Source: CAZCCV01 sp964497515
Lineage (GTDB): Bacteria; Armatimonadota; UBA5829; DTLH01
Direction of reading: 5' to 3'
Assembly (NCBI GenBank): GCA_964497515.1
Contig: CAZCCV010000003.1
Coordinates: 1 to 64,000 of the forward strand
DNA: 64,000 bases
The notes under the pieces are model-generated. The model worked only from the letters and a program-made list of their open reading frames with translations. It had not been told where the DNA came from and made no database searches. The position numbers and the translations under genes were made by a program. Below, in pieces: positions 34,968 through 42,844 of the stretch (the stretch's first letter is position 1; each line of letters opens with the position of its first letter).

Positions 34968-36274
34968 ACCTCACTGAAAAACGGCAGTTGATTTTCGATG
35001 GAACGCTGTATTTCCGGGTGGGACTCAAGCGCTTTTTGTTCAGTTGCTAGTATCGCACTCATCAGTTCATCCACAGATGAGTGGCTTTTTCGTTGTGTAT
35101 CGACAACCACAATGAACTCCACATTGATCGGCTTCGTGGAGAAACGTTGGGTACTAACGCGGTAGCGCTTGTACTCACACATTTCGATACGGACAGAGCC
35201 CCGTTCCACATTAGCGCGAAGTATATTCTCTAATGGGATAGTGCCATCAGTGCTGTAACTGGTCATAATGAAACGGGCGTTAAGGGTTTGTATTAAGTCG
35301 CGATAAGCATTCTCTGCTTCACCCTTGTAGTTATAGGCACTACGCCGTTCTGTGCGCCAATCTGTACGTATAGCCGATTTCGTGCCGGGGGTGATCGTCT
35401 TGCTCAATGTAGGCTTGTCCCACAATGTAACAGAGTTCAAGACGTGATAGTTACTACCGTATGGGTGCTGGTTGTACGGTGGGTCAAGGTATGCAACATC
35501 TACTTGTAGTTCTTCCGCAATCCTTTGTGCATCGCCACAGAAAACTTCATTGTTCAACTGATTGTCGAGTAAAATAGCTGGAGATAATTGAAGATCTCCT
35601 GCTATCCTGTAGAGAGCCGTCTGTGTTTGTCCACCCCAACCATTATGGAAACCCTTGAATACTCCGCTTGTATTACTTGTGTAACAAACCTGATAAAGAA
35701 GAGGTGCCAGCAGGCAAGCCTCTTCAGTATTTCCGATAATGCCTGCATCTTTCCATTGCTTTATCTGGTGTCTGATGGCATCTATGCGAACACCGTTCTT
35801 CCGCATGTAGAACATTCGATCAATAGCAACATCGTAGTTTACATCGTTGCGTGGACATAGATGCTCCGTGACCCAATCTACACGTGGAGGCAGATTGTTG
35901 AGAAGGTCAATTGCGGCTTGATAACCGCCTAGTGCTGTGAAAGGGGGCTCCGAATTGCACGCGATGTAGCAGGTATTGATCGCCTTGGCGTACGGTTCCC
36001 AATCATTAGCAATCACTCGATAGCCAAGCGTCTTTGCGAAGCGCGATACAACTCCACTGCCGGCGAACATGTCAAGAAGTGTGCCACCCGTTTCTGTATC
36101 AGTGTGTCGTAGTGCCCTGCCTATCAGATCGAGAAGTTTCCGCTTATTGCCAATGTATGGTATCAACTGGCCAAATAGATAATCCTTGGTATGTGCAGCA
36201 GCATGCCTTGTTCTGTCATAGCTCGCGTGTCGCACGGTTTCAGCGTCCAATATGCTGATATTCGAGTGCATCAC
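34964..36274 (-). CDS. N6-adenine DNA methyltransferase, D12 (alpha) class, of the EcoRI-like system
   Basis: About 436 residues. Motif X PYIGNKRKLL, motif I LLDMFAGSGVVSRF and motif IV AYLDPPYNQHPYGSNYH occur in the X-I-TRD-IV order of alpha-class adenine methylases. The target-recognition region lies at about 110-260. By context it protects host DNA from the adjacent EcoRI-family endonuclease; EcoRI itself is paired with a different methylase class. Start candidates are TTG 36280, GTG 36274 and ATG 36271; GGAGG at 36289-36285 best fits GTG 36274 (ten bases). The pair sits alone between accA and tRNA-Ala. Confidence 0.9.
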   Translation of the reverse strand: MMHSNISILDAETVRHASYDRTRHAAAHTKDYLFGQLIPYIGNKRKLLDLIGRALRHTDTETGGTLLDMFAGSGVVSRFAKTLGYRVIANDWEPYAKAINTCYIACNSEPPFTALGGYQAAIDLLNNLPPRVDWVTEHLCPRNDVNYDVAIDRMFYMRKNGVRIDAIRHQIKQWKDAGIIGNTEEACLLAPLLYQVCYTSNTSGVFKGFHNGWGGQTQTALYRIAGDLQLSPAILLDNQLNNEVFCGDAQRIAEELQVDVAYLDPPYNQHPYGSNYHVLNSVTLWDKPTLSKTITPGTKSAIRTDWRTERRSAYNYKGEAENAYRDLIQTLNARFIMTSYSTDGTIPLENILRANVERGSVRIEMCEYKRYRVSTQRFSTKPINVEFIVVVDTQRKSHSSVDELMSAILATEQKALESHPEIQRSIENQLPFFSEV

Positions 36275-36289
36275 AGCCAACGGTCCTCC

Positions 36290-36609
36290 ATTCTACTTCG
36301 AGAACACTTGCACAAAGACAGCCTCCAGACGTCCATATGATACTGCCGACCAAGCAGGCTCGTCAAGACCGCGAGGTGTTGGATCCTCTGGACTAATCCA
36401 AAGAACTCAATGGACAAAACAGAGAAAAACCACCCGAAAGAGAACTGGTTGAGAGCGTTTTCTGGCAATGTTCGCCCCAACCGAGCCCAAAGAAGCGTGT
36501 CCTAGATTCAAGCCGTGTACAAAGCAAAACCACGCTCACATCGACACAACATGGGCGTGGTGCAGTTCATGTACATGAACAACAAGAGACGTTTAAGTCT
36601 CCGGTATGA
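36290..36609. other. Intergenic region between the methyltransferase and tRNA-Ala
   Basis: 320 bases with no convincing gene on either strand. It presumably carries the methyltransferase promoter (minus strand). No copy of the tRNA 3' end was seen that would mark a tRNA integration event. Confidence 0.5.
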
Positions 36610-36685
36610 TGGTGGAGCCAAGGGGACTCGAACCCCTGACCTATTGCCTGCCAGGCAACCGCTCTCCCAGCTGAGCTATGGCCCC
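36610..36685 (-). tRNA. tRNA-Ala (anticodon GGC)
   Basis: Cloverleaf of 76 bases including an encoded CCA. The acceptor stem is GGGGCCA / TGGCTCC with one G-T pair. The D stem is GCTC / GAGC, and the anticodon loop CTGGCAG gives GGC (Ala, GCC/GCU codons). The T arm AGGGG-TTCGAGT-CCCCT is perfect. It lies upstream of the restriction-modification pair and beyond the proS end. Confidence 0.96.
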
Positions 36686-36768
36686 AAAAGCAGTTATACT
36701 ATAGCACCCAAAGCAGCAGTCGTCAAGCCGTTGATTCAAGCAAATTGCGTCATTCTCCGGGGCGACTT

Positions 36769-38205
36769 CTAGTAGGCTTTTCCGAATACAGCCTGTTCAG
36801 TGGAATCTTTGCCGCAGTGGATACACTTACCGCTTCCGCCCGGCTGATCCATTGGAATGCATCTGCTTGTTGCTTTGGTTTTGCCCTTTATCTCGTCTTC
36901 ACACTCTGTTTCACCACACCACCAGGCTATTGCAAAACCATCGTCAACAGCTGCTTCGAACTCTTCCCAGGTAGACGGGCAGTGAGTGTGCTCTTCTCTG
37001 AATGCCAGCGCCCTATCAAAGAGCGCTTTCTGTATCGTATCGAGCATCGACGGCATTTGCTCTTCGAGTTCCGACCACGGAACAAAGCTTTTGCCATCGC
37101 GCCCAGGAATGTCTCTGCGGGCGAGCACCATGCTCTCATTTGCGACATCTTTCGGCCCCACTTCTATACGAAGTGGAACTCCTCGCATTTCCCAGTCGTT
37201 GAACTTCCATCCTGGGGTAAACTCTTCTCTGGCGTCGAGCTTCACTCTGATTCCTGCCGACTTCAAACGCTTCTCCAAGCGCTCCGCCGCCTCCATCACC
37301 CCGGTGTGTTCCTGGTCGGTTTTGTAAATTGGGACAACGACCGCCTGAATCGGTGTGAGCCTGGGTGGCAACACCAGACCTTTATCGTCGCCGTGAGTCA
37401 TAACAATAGCACCAACCATTCGAGTGCTGATACCCCACGAGGTTGTCCAGACGTGCTTCAGCTCGTTGTCTCTCGCAAGATACTGAATGTCGAACGCTTT
37501 TGCAAAGTTCTGACCGAGATAGTGGGATGTTCCGGACTGCAGAGCTCGTCGATCACCCATCATTGCTTCAATCGTGTAGCTCTCGACCGCTCCCGCAAAC
37601 TTCTCAGATTCGCTCTTTCTTCCGGGAATAACTGGTATTGCAGCCTCATTCTGAGCAAAATCTGTATAAAGGTCCAGTATCTTGAGCGTTTCTTCTACCG
37701 CTTCTTCGGAAGTTTCGTGCGCGGTGTGACCTTCCTGCCAAAGGAACTCTGTAGTTCTCAGGAACAGCCGAGTTCTCATCTCCCATCGCACTACATTCGC
37801 CCATTGGTTGATGAGCACCGGCAGGTCGCGATAGCTCTCTATCCACTGAGCATACATATGCCCTATTACCGTCTCCGATGTCGGACGAACCACCAGCGGC
37901 TCTTCAAGTTTTTCTCCACCGCCTATTGTGACCACCGCAAGTTCGGGAGAAAATCCCTCCACGTGCTCGGCCTCTTTCTGAAGAAAACTCATCGGAATCA
38001 GCATCGGGAAATAAGCGTTGACGTGCCCGGTCGCTTTGAACCTGCTGTCCAGTGCGTCGCGAATGTTCTCCCAAAGCGTATATCCGTAAGGCCTGATGAC
38101 CATGCAACCTCTTACCGGTGCATAGTCTGCCAGTTCTGCCTTCTGAACAATATCTGTATACCAGCGGCTGTAATCCTCGCTTCGAGGTGTAACGCCTTCA
38201 GCCAT
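36769..38205 (-). CDS. proS: Prolyl-tRNA synthetase, short (archaeal/eukaryotic-type) form
   Basis: 478 residues. Charges tRNA-Pro. It lacks the INS editing domain of the long bacterial form and instead ends in the C-terminal zinc-binding extension with Cys pairs (WWCGETECE, then CIHCGKDS) and a final Tyr, as in ProS type 3. Motif 2 FLWQEGHTAH and motif 3 GDDKGLVLPPRLTP are present. ATG 38205 has AAGGAG nine bases upstream. The two ProS forms are patchily distributed among bacteria, and this one suits Terrabacteria-like lineages. Confidence 0.95.
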   Translation of the reverse strand: MAEGVTPRSEDYSRWYTDIVQKAELADYAPVRGCMVIRPYGYTLWENIRDALDSRFKATGHVNAYFPMLIPMSFLQKEAEHVEGFSPELAVVTIGGGEKLEEPLVVRPTSETVIGHMYAQWIESYRDLPVLINQWANVVRWEMRTRLFLRTTEFLWQEGHTAHETSEEAVEETLKILDLYTDFAQNEAAIPVIPGRKSESEKFAGAVESYTIEAMMGDRRALQSGTSHYLGQNFAKAFDIQYLARDNELKHVWTTSWGISTRMVGAIVMTHGDDKGLVLPPRLTPIQAVVVPIYKTDQEHTGVMEAAERLEKRLKSAGIRVKLDAREEFTPGWKFNDWEMRGVPLRIEVGPKDVANESMVLARRDIPGRDGKSFVPWSELEEQMPSMLDTIQKALFDRALAFREEHTHCPSTWEEFEAAVDDGFAIAWWCGETECEDEIKGKTKATSRCIPMDQPGGSGKCIHCGKDSTEQAVFGKAY

Positions 38206-38334
38206 TAGATGGTTCTCCTTCGCTATCAGCTTCTACGTGGTATTCTATCGCTTTTCGATGTCATTCGGCAAATGCTTGAGCTCTAAGCGTCTTGTGCCCT
38301 CATATTCGTGCGGGTTGTAGGGTAGAGTGAATTC

Positions 38335-38365
38335 AAAAAGGCGACGCTACCAAGGTAACGCCGCC
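38335..38365 (-). terminator. Terminator after the STAS gene
   Basis: On the minus strand a 12-bp stem GGCGGCGTTACC / GGTAGCGTCGCC (two G-U pairs) is followed by TTTTT. It separates the STAS gene from proS. Confidence 0.8.
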
Positions 38366-38400
38366 TAATAGAAGTCAGTCGATGCCGCTCAAGTTGACTA

Positions 38401-38763
38401 CTAATCGCCATCAGTCAGCGAATCAATAGCTTCATCCACCGTCGCAAATGTGCCAAATACAGTATTCAGCCGGGTAATTCTGAGCATTCTATCGATAGCG
38501 CTGTTGCACGCCACCAGATTCACAGCTCCGCCCTCAGGACGCAATCGTTTCGTGGCCGAAAGAAGAGTTCCGAAGCCGCTGGAATCCATATAGGTGACTT
38601 GCTTCATATCGATAATCAGGTTCTTTTGGCCATCATTGATGAGTTCATTAACCGCTTCTCTAAACTGTGGAGCAGTATACACATCGATTTCTCCAACAAC
38701 ATCAAGTACTTTCAAGCCATTTGCTTCCCGTGTGCTCGTTTCGAGTCGGATTCCCTCCAAGGT
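38401..38763 (-). CDS. STAS-domain anti-anti-sigma factor (SpoIIAA/RsbV-like)
   Basis: 120 residues forming one STAS domain. The phosphorylation segment is TYMDSSGFGTLL with Ser60 as the likely target of a partner-switching kinase; unphosphorylated protein binds the anti-sigma factor and frees sigma. GTG 38781 is in frame, but the codons after it encode AAGGAGG (38777-38771), and TTG 38763 is seven bases further, so TTG is chosen. No anti-sigma kinase or phosphatase is in the window. It is divergent from the HtrA gene. Confidence 0.9.
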   Translation of the reverse strand, partial: TLEGIRLETSTREANGLKVLDVVGEIDVYTAPQFREAVNELINDGQKNLIIDMKQVTYMDSSGFGTLLSATKRLRPEGGAVNLVACNSAIDRMLRITRLNTVFGTFATVDEAIDSLTDGD

Positions 38764-38915
38764 TTGTCCTCCTTCCACCAATTGCGTTCTGCACTCCTGC
38801 TTTGAAGTATATAACCATCCAGCACATAAATCAACACTTTGTAGGAGGATGCTCTACAGTTTGTGTCGAACATTCAATAGCTACACATATCCAATGTTAC
38901 TTCAGGAGGATGCTT

Positions 38916-40970
38916 TTGGGCTCTACACTCGGTTTGTCAGGCAAGAAAGTCGCCGCAATGCTCAACACCGTGGTGGCGTTAGCGTTCATCGCAGGTGCTG
39001 TATGTGCGGCTCCAACACCTTCAGCAGACTACAAAGCGATTGAACCCGCTATTTCTGCTGTAAAACCCGCTTTAGTTCGCATCTTCGTGGCCACTGTAGA
39101 CTACTACCAGGGGCGAGAGATGAAATCGGAGGCTAGCGGAAGCGGTGTCATTATCAGCAAAGATGGTTATGTAGTCACAAACCACCATGTAGCAGGTTGG
39201 GCAAAGCGCTTAGTGTGCACTCTTTCTAACAAAGAAGAGGTCGAGGCCGATCTGATCGGAACAGACCCTCTTACCGATATTGCCGTCATTAAACTGAGAC
39301 CGAACGCAGCGGTTAAGGAATTCCAGCCCGCTGTGTGGGGAGATTCCTCCAAACTGCGCGTGGGAGACCCTGTGCTTGCGATGGGTAGCCCTCTTGCTCT
39401 TTCTCAGTCGGTAACGCAGGGAATCATCAGCAACACAGAGCTTGTTCTTCCAGAAATCATGGGCGGGGGACTCAAACTCGATGGCGAGGATGTTGGTGCT
39501 CTGGTTCGTTGGATAGGGCACGATGCCAGAATATCTCCAGGAAACTCTGGGGGGCCGCTTGTTAATCTCAAGGGAGAGATTATTGGTGTAAACGAAATCA
39601 GTATTGGTCTCTCTGGTGCAATACCAAGCAATTTGGCACGGCAGATTGCAGAGTCCATCATCAAACAGGGCAAGGTCAGCCGTGCTTGGATAGGGGCAAA
39701 TGTTCAGCCTCTTCTCAAAAGCAGCAGCGTCAAAAATGGAGTGTTGGTGGCTGGAGTAGTGCCAAAAGGACCTGCCGACGAGGCCGGACTGCAATCGGGA
39801 GACATTATAAGCAAGGTTGCCGCCAAAGCAGTTAATGTGCGCTTCGCCGAAGAACTGCCAGCCTTTAATCAGGTGATCGCAGCCCTCTCAATAGGAGCAG
39901 ATGCTGAGTTCACAGTGCTTCGCGATGGCAAAACAACTTCACTCAAGATAAAGCCACAGGAACAGCCTATCGCTGAGCCCAGACCCCGCGAGATGAAGCA
40001 GTGGGGAGCGTGTGCGAGTGATCTGTCGCTCATCAAAGCCCGTTCGTTGAAGCGCAACAATTCCGACGGTGCACTCATTCGGAGTATCGGACCCGGCGGC
40101 CCTTGTGCCGATGCAAAACCTCCAATCGAACAGTCCGATGTGATTGTCGAGGTTGCGGGAAAACCGATCAAGAGTCTTCAGGATCTGGTAGATGTGACCG
40201 CCGAAGTTACGGAAGGCAAAACGGAGCCTACCCCGGTTCTTGTAGCTTTTGACCGAGGACAAGAGCGACTCATAACAGTGGTCAAAGTGGGCATCCGTGA
40301 ATTCGAGGATCCGGGTAGAGAGGTTCGCAAGGCATTTCTCCCTGTCGGAATGCAGGTTATCACACGCGACATAGCTGAAGTGCTTGGCATCGCCGGAAAG
40401 ATGGGTGTCAGGTTAACTCAGATATATCCCAACTCGTCGGCGGAGAAGGCAGGACTTAAAGTGGGAGATCTCATCGTCGCATTGGATGGCAAATCAATTC
40501 CTGCCAGCCAGCCTCAGGATACCGAAGTGCTGCCTGCGATGATACGGCAGTATAAAATAGGCTCAGAGGCTCAGCTTACTATAATGCGAGATGGGGAAGA
40601 GATCGCTGTTCCGATAGCTTTCGAAGAGTCTCCGCTTCTCCCTCGCGAGATGAAGAAATTCCGTGATGACAATTTCGAGTTCACCGTAAGAGATCTTGCA
40701 GATAGAGATCGGCTGAAAGACAACGAAGAGAAACCAACTGAAGGTGTTTACGTTGAAACAGTAAACCAGGGCGGTTGGGCGGCTTTCGGCTTGCTGGCTA
40801 CTGGAGATATTATCACTAAGGTCAATAATGAACCTGTTTCCGAAGTCTCCGGTATGCGCGAAGTGATGCATCGTATTGCCGAGCAGAAACCGAAGCACGT
40901 AGTATTTCACGTGAAGAGGGGAATTACGCAGGTGTTTGTCGAGCTGGAAGCAGACTGGTCGAACAAATAG
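38916..40970 (+). CDS. HtrA/DegP-type trypsin-like serine protease with four PDZ-like segments
   Basis: 684 residues. The N-terminal signal or anchor helix is at about 11-30. The protease domain has His91 (VTNHHV), Asp121 (TDIAVIKL) and Ser211 (SPGNSGGPL), so it should be active. After it come four PDZ-like segments, near 255-335, 350-440, 455-545 and 575-670; HtrA proteins usually have one or two. The second lacks a clear GLG-like binding loop. An upstream frame to 38667 overlaps the STAS gene. AGGAGG at 38904-38909 abuts ATG 38910, and TTG 38916 lies six bases after it, so TTG is preferred. Two protease-fold paralogues without catalytic residues follow. Confidence 0.9.
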   Translation: MGSTLGLSGKKVAAMLNTVVALAFIAGAVCAAPTPSADYKAIEPAISAVKPALVRIFVATVDYYQGREMKSEASGSGVIISKDGYVVTNHHVAGWAKRLVCTLSNKEEVEADLIGTDPLTDIAVIKLRPNAAVKEFQPAVWGDSSKLRVGDPVLAMGSPLALSQSVTQGIISNTELVLPEIMGGGLKLDGEDVGALVRWIGHDARISPGNSGGPLVNLKGEIIGVNEISIGLSGAIPSNLARQIAESIIKQGKVSRAWIGANVQPLLKSSSVKNGVLVAGVVPKGPADEAGLQSGDIISKVAAKAVNVRFAEELPAFNQVIAALSIGADAEFTVLRDGKTTSLKIKPQEQPIAEPRPREMKQWGACASDLSLIKARSLKRNNSDGALIRSIGPGGPCADAKPPIEQSDVIVEVAGKPIKSLQDLVDVTAEVTEGKTEPTPVLVAFDRGQERLITVVKVGIREFEDPGREVRKAFLPVGMQVITRDIAEVLGIAGKMGVRLTQIYPNSSAEKAGLKVGDLIVALDGKSIPASQPQDTEVLPAMIRQYKIGSEAQLTIMRDGEEIAVPIAFEESPLLPREMKKFRDDNFEFTVRDLADRDRLKDNEEKPTEGVYVETVNQGGWAAFGLLATGDIITKVNNEPVSEVSGMREVMHRIAEQKPKHVVFHVKRGITQVFVELEADWSNK

Positions 40971-41022
40971 TGGTGGCATCAAATATAGATTTCAAGATTA
41001 CTGACATTCAGGAGCGATTTTT

Positions 41023-41790
41023 ATGAAAACTAGTCTAGTGATTTGGAAAATTGTTTTTGCGGTGTTTTGTTGCATTTTGTTGAGCAGCTCTCTTCTGGCT
41101 GACGACGCGGCTGATGGCAGGGCAATATGCTCTAAAATGGGTGATGCTGTCGTGAGGGTAGAGGCCGTGCAAAGCATTTCCATCGATTATGATGGGGATT
41201 CAGATGAATACGATCGAAAGTCTGAGACAGTTGGAACGGTTGTAGATCCGGCGGGAATTACCATAGTATCGCTTTCGGCTATAGATAATAGCCGAGAGAG
41301 TAGTATGTACTCGGAAACCTCGCAGATTAAAGAACTGAAGATTGTCATTTCTGATGGAAAAGAAATGCCTGCAAAGGTGGTGCTCCGTGACCAAGACCTC
41401 GACTTGGCGGTTATTGTACCGACACAAAAGCCAGATACGCCGATGGCGTTCGTCAATCTGAAGGATAGTGCGAAAGCGGATATTCTGGACAGAGTACTGG
41501 TTGTCACTCGGTTGGGGAAGATTGCCGATCGCGCGCTTTCCGCTAACATCGAACAAGTGCAGTCGATAGTGGAGAAACCCAGGAGATTCTATGTTGTTAG
41601 CCTGGAGAATGTTGGCGAGGAATTCGGCGCTCCTGTTTTGGCTATGAGCGGCAAAGCAATTGGAATAGTCTTGCTCAAGTCGAGGCCAAGCGGGTCGGAG
41701 GATGCTCTTCCTGTGGTGCTCTCTGCTGAAGATATTCTCTCAGTAGTGGCTCAGATTCACGAAGGCTCTACTGCTCAGTCAACTGAATGA
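41023..41790 (+). CDS. Secreted trypsin-fold pseudoprotease, first paralogue
   Basis: 255 residues. A signal peptide (about 1-27, ending LLADDA) is followed by a domain that aligns by pattern to the HtrA protease upstream. GTVVDPAGITIVSLSA matches the GSGVIISKDGYVVTNHHV region with no His; DQDLDLAVIVP matches the Asp strand; and FGAPVLAMSGKAIGIV matches the GNSGGPL serine loop with no Ser. It is therefore probably inactive. ATG 41023 has AGGAG upstream. It follows HtrA by 52 bases. A chaperone, decoy or regulatory subunit role is inference. Confidence 0.78.
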   Translation: MKTSLVIWKIVFAVFCCILLSSSLLADDAADGRAICSKMGDAVVRVEAVQSISIDYDGDSDEYDRKSETVGTVVDPAGITIVSLSAIDNSRESSMYSETSQIKELKIVISDGKEMPAKVVLRDQDLDLAVIVPTQKPDTPMAFVNLKDSAKADILDRVLVVTRLGKIADRALSANIEQVQSIVEKPRRFYVVSLENVGEEFGAPVLAMSGKAIGIVLLKSRPSGSEDALPVVLSAEDILSVVAQIHEGSTAQSTE

Positions 41791-41823
41791 CTATCGGGTC
41801 TCTGACCGAAAGGGGCGGTTTCA

Positions 41824-42594
41824 ATGAAGAATTGTCATAGAAGCATATTATGGTTTGCAGTTTTGCTGCTTGCCTGTGCGTTTACGCCGAATGCGTTCGC
41901 GGATGAAGCCAAAGTTGGTAGGGATCTTATCGCTAAACACGGGTCTGCGGTTGTAACCGTGCGCAGCGTCATTGAATTCAAAATGTCTTTTATGGGGGAA
42001 GACCGAACTAATGAGGAGGACCAAGAAGAAACGGGTACCGTAATCGATCCTTCGGGTCTAACTGTTGTGGCGCTTGTATCTGTCGATCCGGGAGATTTTC
42101 TGGGAGATCTTCTGGCGAAGTTTATGGGTTCTACAGGTAGCTTGAATACGAAGCTCAAGGATCTGAGAATCGTGCTTGGTGATGGAAAAGAGATTCCGTG
42201 CGAAGTGGTGCTGAGAGACAAGGATCTAGGTGTTGCGTTCATTAGACCAGTGCAGAAGCCGACCGAACCCATGGCTTATGTCGATCTGTCCAATTCTACT
42301 AAGGTGGAAATGCTGGATCAGATTCTGGTGCTTACCAGGTTGGGAAAGGCTGCCGATCGCTCCTCAGCAATAGCGACAAAGAGAATAAACGCTGTTATCG
42401 AGAAGCCGAGGAATCTCTACGCTAGCAATTTGGACTTCCCGGGGTCAGTCTTCTCTGGTGCAGACGGAAAGATCGTGGGAATCATTGCTATTAGAACGGT
42501 GTCTACGCAGAACATGGGTGAGGGCGAACTTCCGTTTCTGACAGTGGTGGTTCCGGCCGAGGACATAATACTTTCCGCTAAGGAAGTCCTGTAG
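41824..42594 (+). CDS. Secreted trypsin-fold pseudoprotease, second paralogue
   Basis: 256 residues, clearly paralogous to its upstream neighbour: the same layout, with shared patterns such as DGKEIPCEVVLRDKDLGVA, ILVLTRLGKAADRS and VIEKPRNLYASNLD. A signal peptide ends near NAFADE. The HtrA His region reads GTVIDPSGLTVVALVSV and the serine loop reads PGSVFSGADGKIVGII, so catalytic residues are missing. ATG 41824 has AAAGGGG upstream. It probably arose by tandem duplication and forms one transcript with HtrA and the first paralogue. Confidence 0.78.
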   Translation: MKNCHRSILWFAVLLLACAFTPNAFADEAKVGRDLIAKHGSAVVTVRSVIEFKMSFMGEDRTNEEDQEETGTVIDPSGLTVVALVSVDPGDFLGDLLAKFMGSTGSLNTKLKDLRIVLGDGKEIPCEVVLRDKDLGVAFIRPVQKPTEPMAYVDLSNSTKVEMLDQILVLTRLGKAADRSSAIATKRINAVIEKPRNLYASNLDFPGSVFSGADGKIVGIIAIRTVSTQNMGEGELPFLTVVVPAEDIILSAKEVL

Positions 42595-42604
42595 GATTAC
42601 TTCG

Positions 42605-42638
42605 GTGTAGTGTCCGGTCCGTCTGCCGGACACTACAC
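42605..42638 (+). terminator. Perfect hairpin after the HtrA-pseudoprotease set
   Basis: 13-bp perfect arms GTGTAGTGTCCGG / CCGGACACTACAC (42605-42617, 42626-42638) with an 8-base loop, 11 bases after the stop. No T-run follows. It is a strong structure and a likely transcript 3' end. Confidence 0.6.
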
Positions 42639-42844
42639 TCAACGCATTCAAAACCCCTGCCGCACAAAGAACAATCAATGCTACCCCTCTTGCCAGTCCG
42701 CGTTTGCGATAAAACAGCACTCTATTTTATACTGTATTAGGCATTCGCAATGTAGCGTTTCGTTGCGCCCGGCGCCGGGTAAAGATTATGGAAGAGCTGG
42801 TTCACTGGCCGTTGATCCGGTATTGTTGGGGGTAATAGTAGATA

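Noticed and set aside
34264..36609. Possible integration of the restriction-modification pair at tRNA-Ala
   Set aside because: No integrase and no duplicated tRNA 3' end were seen, so transfer is only inferred from gene type.
36515..36772. Plus-strand open frame with a GAKGTRTPDL-like stretch
   Set aside because: This is the well-known artefact of translating the antisense of a tRNA gene; tRNA-Ala occupies these bases.
36745..38208. Long open frame of 487 codons on the plus strand opposite proS
   Set aside because: It is the complement of proS in a shadow frame; the minus-strand protein has clear synthetase motifs, and this one is Cys/His/Phe-rich without a family pattern.
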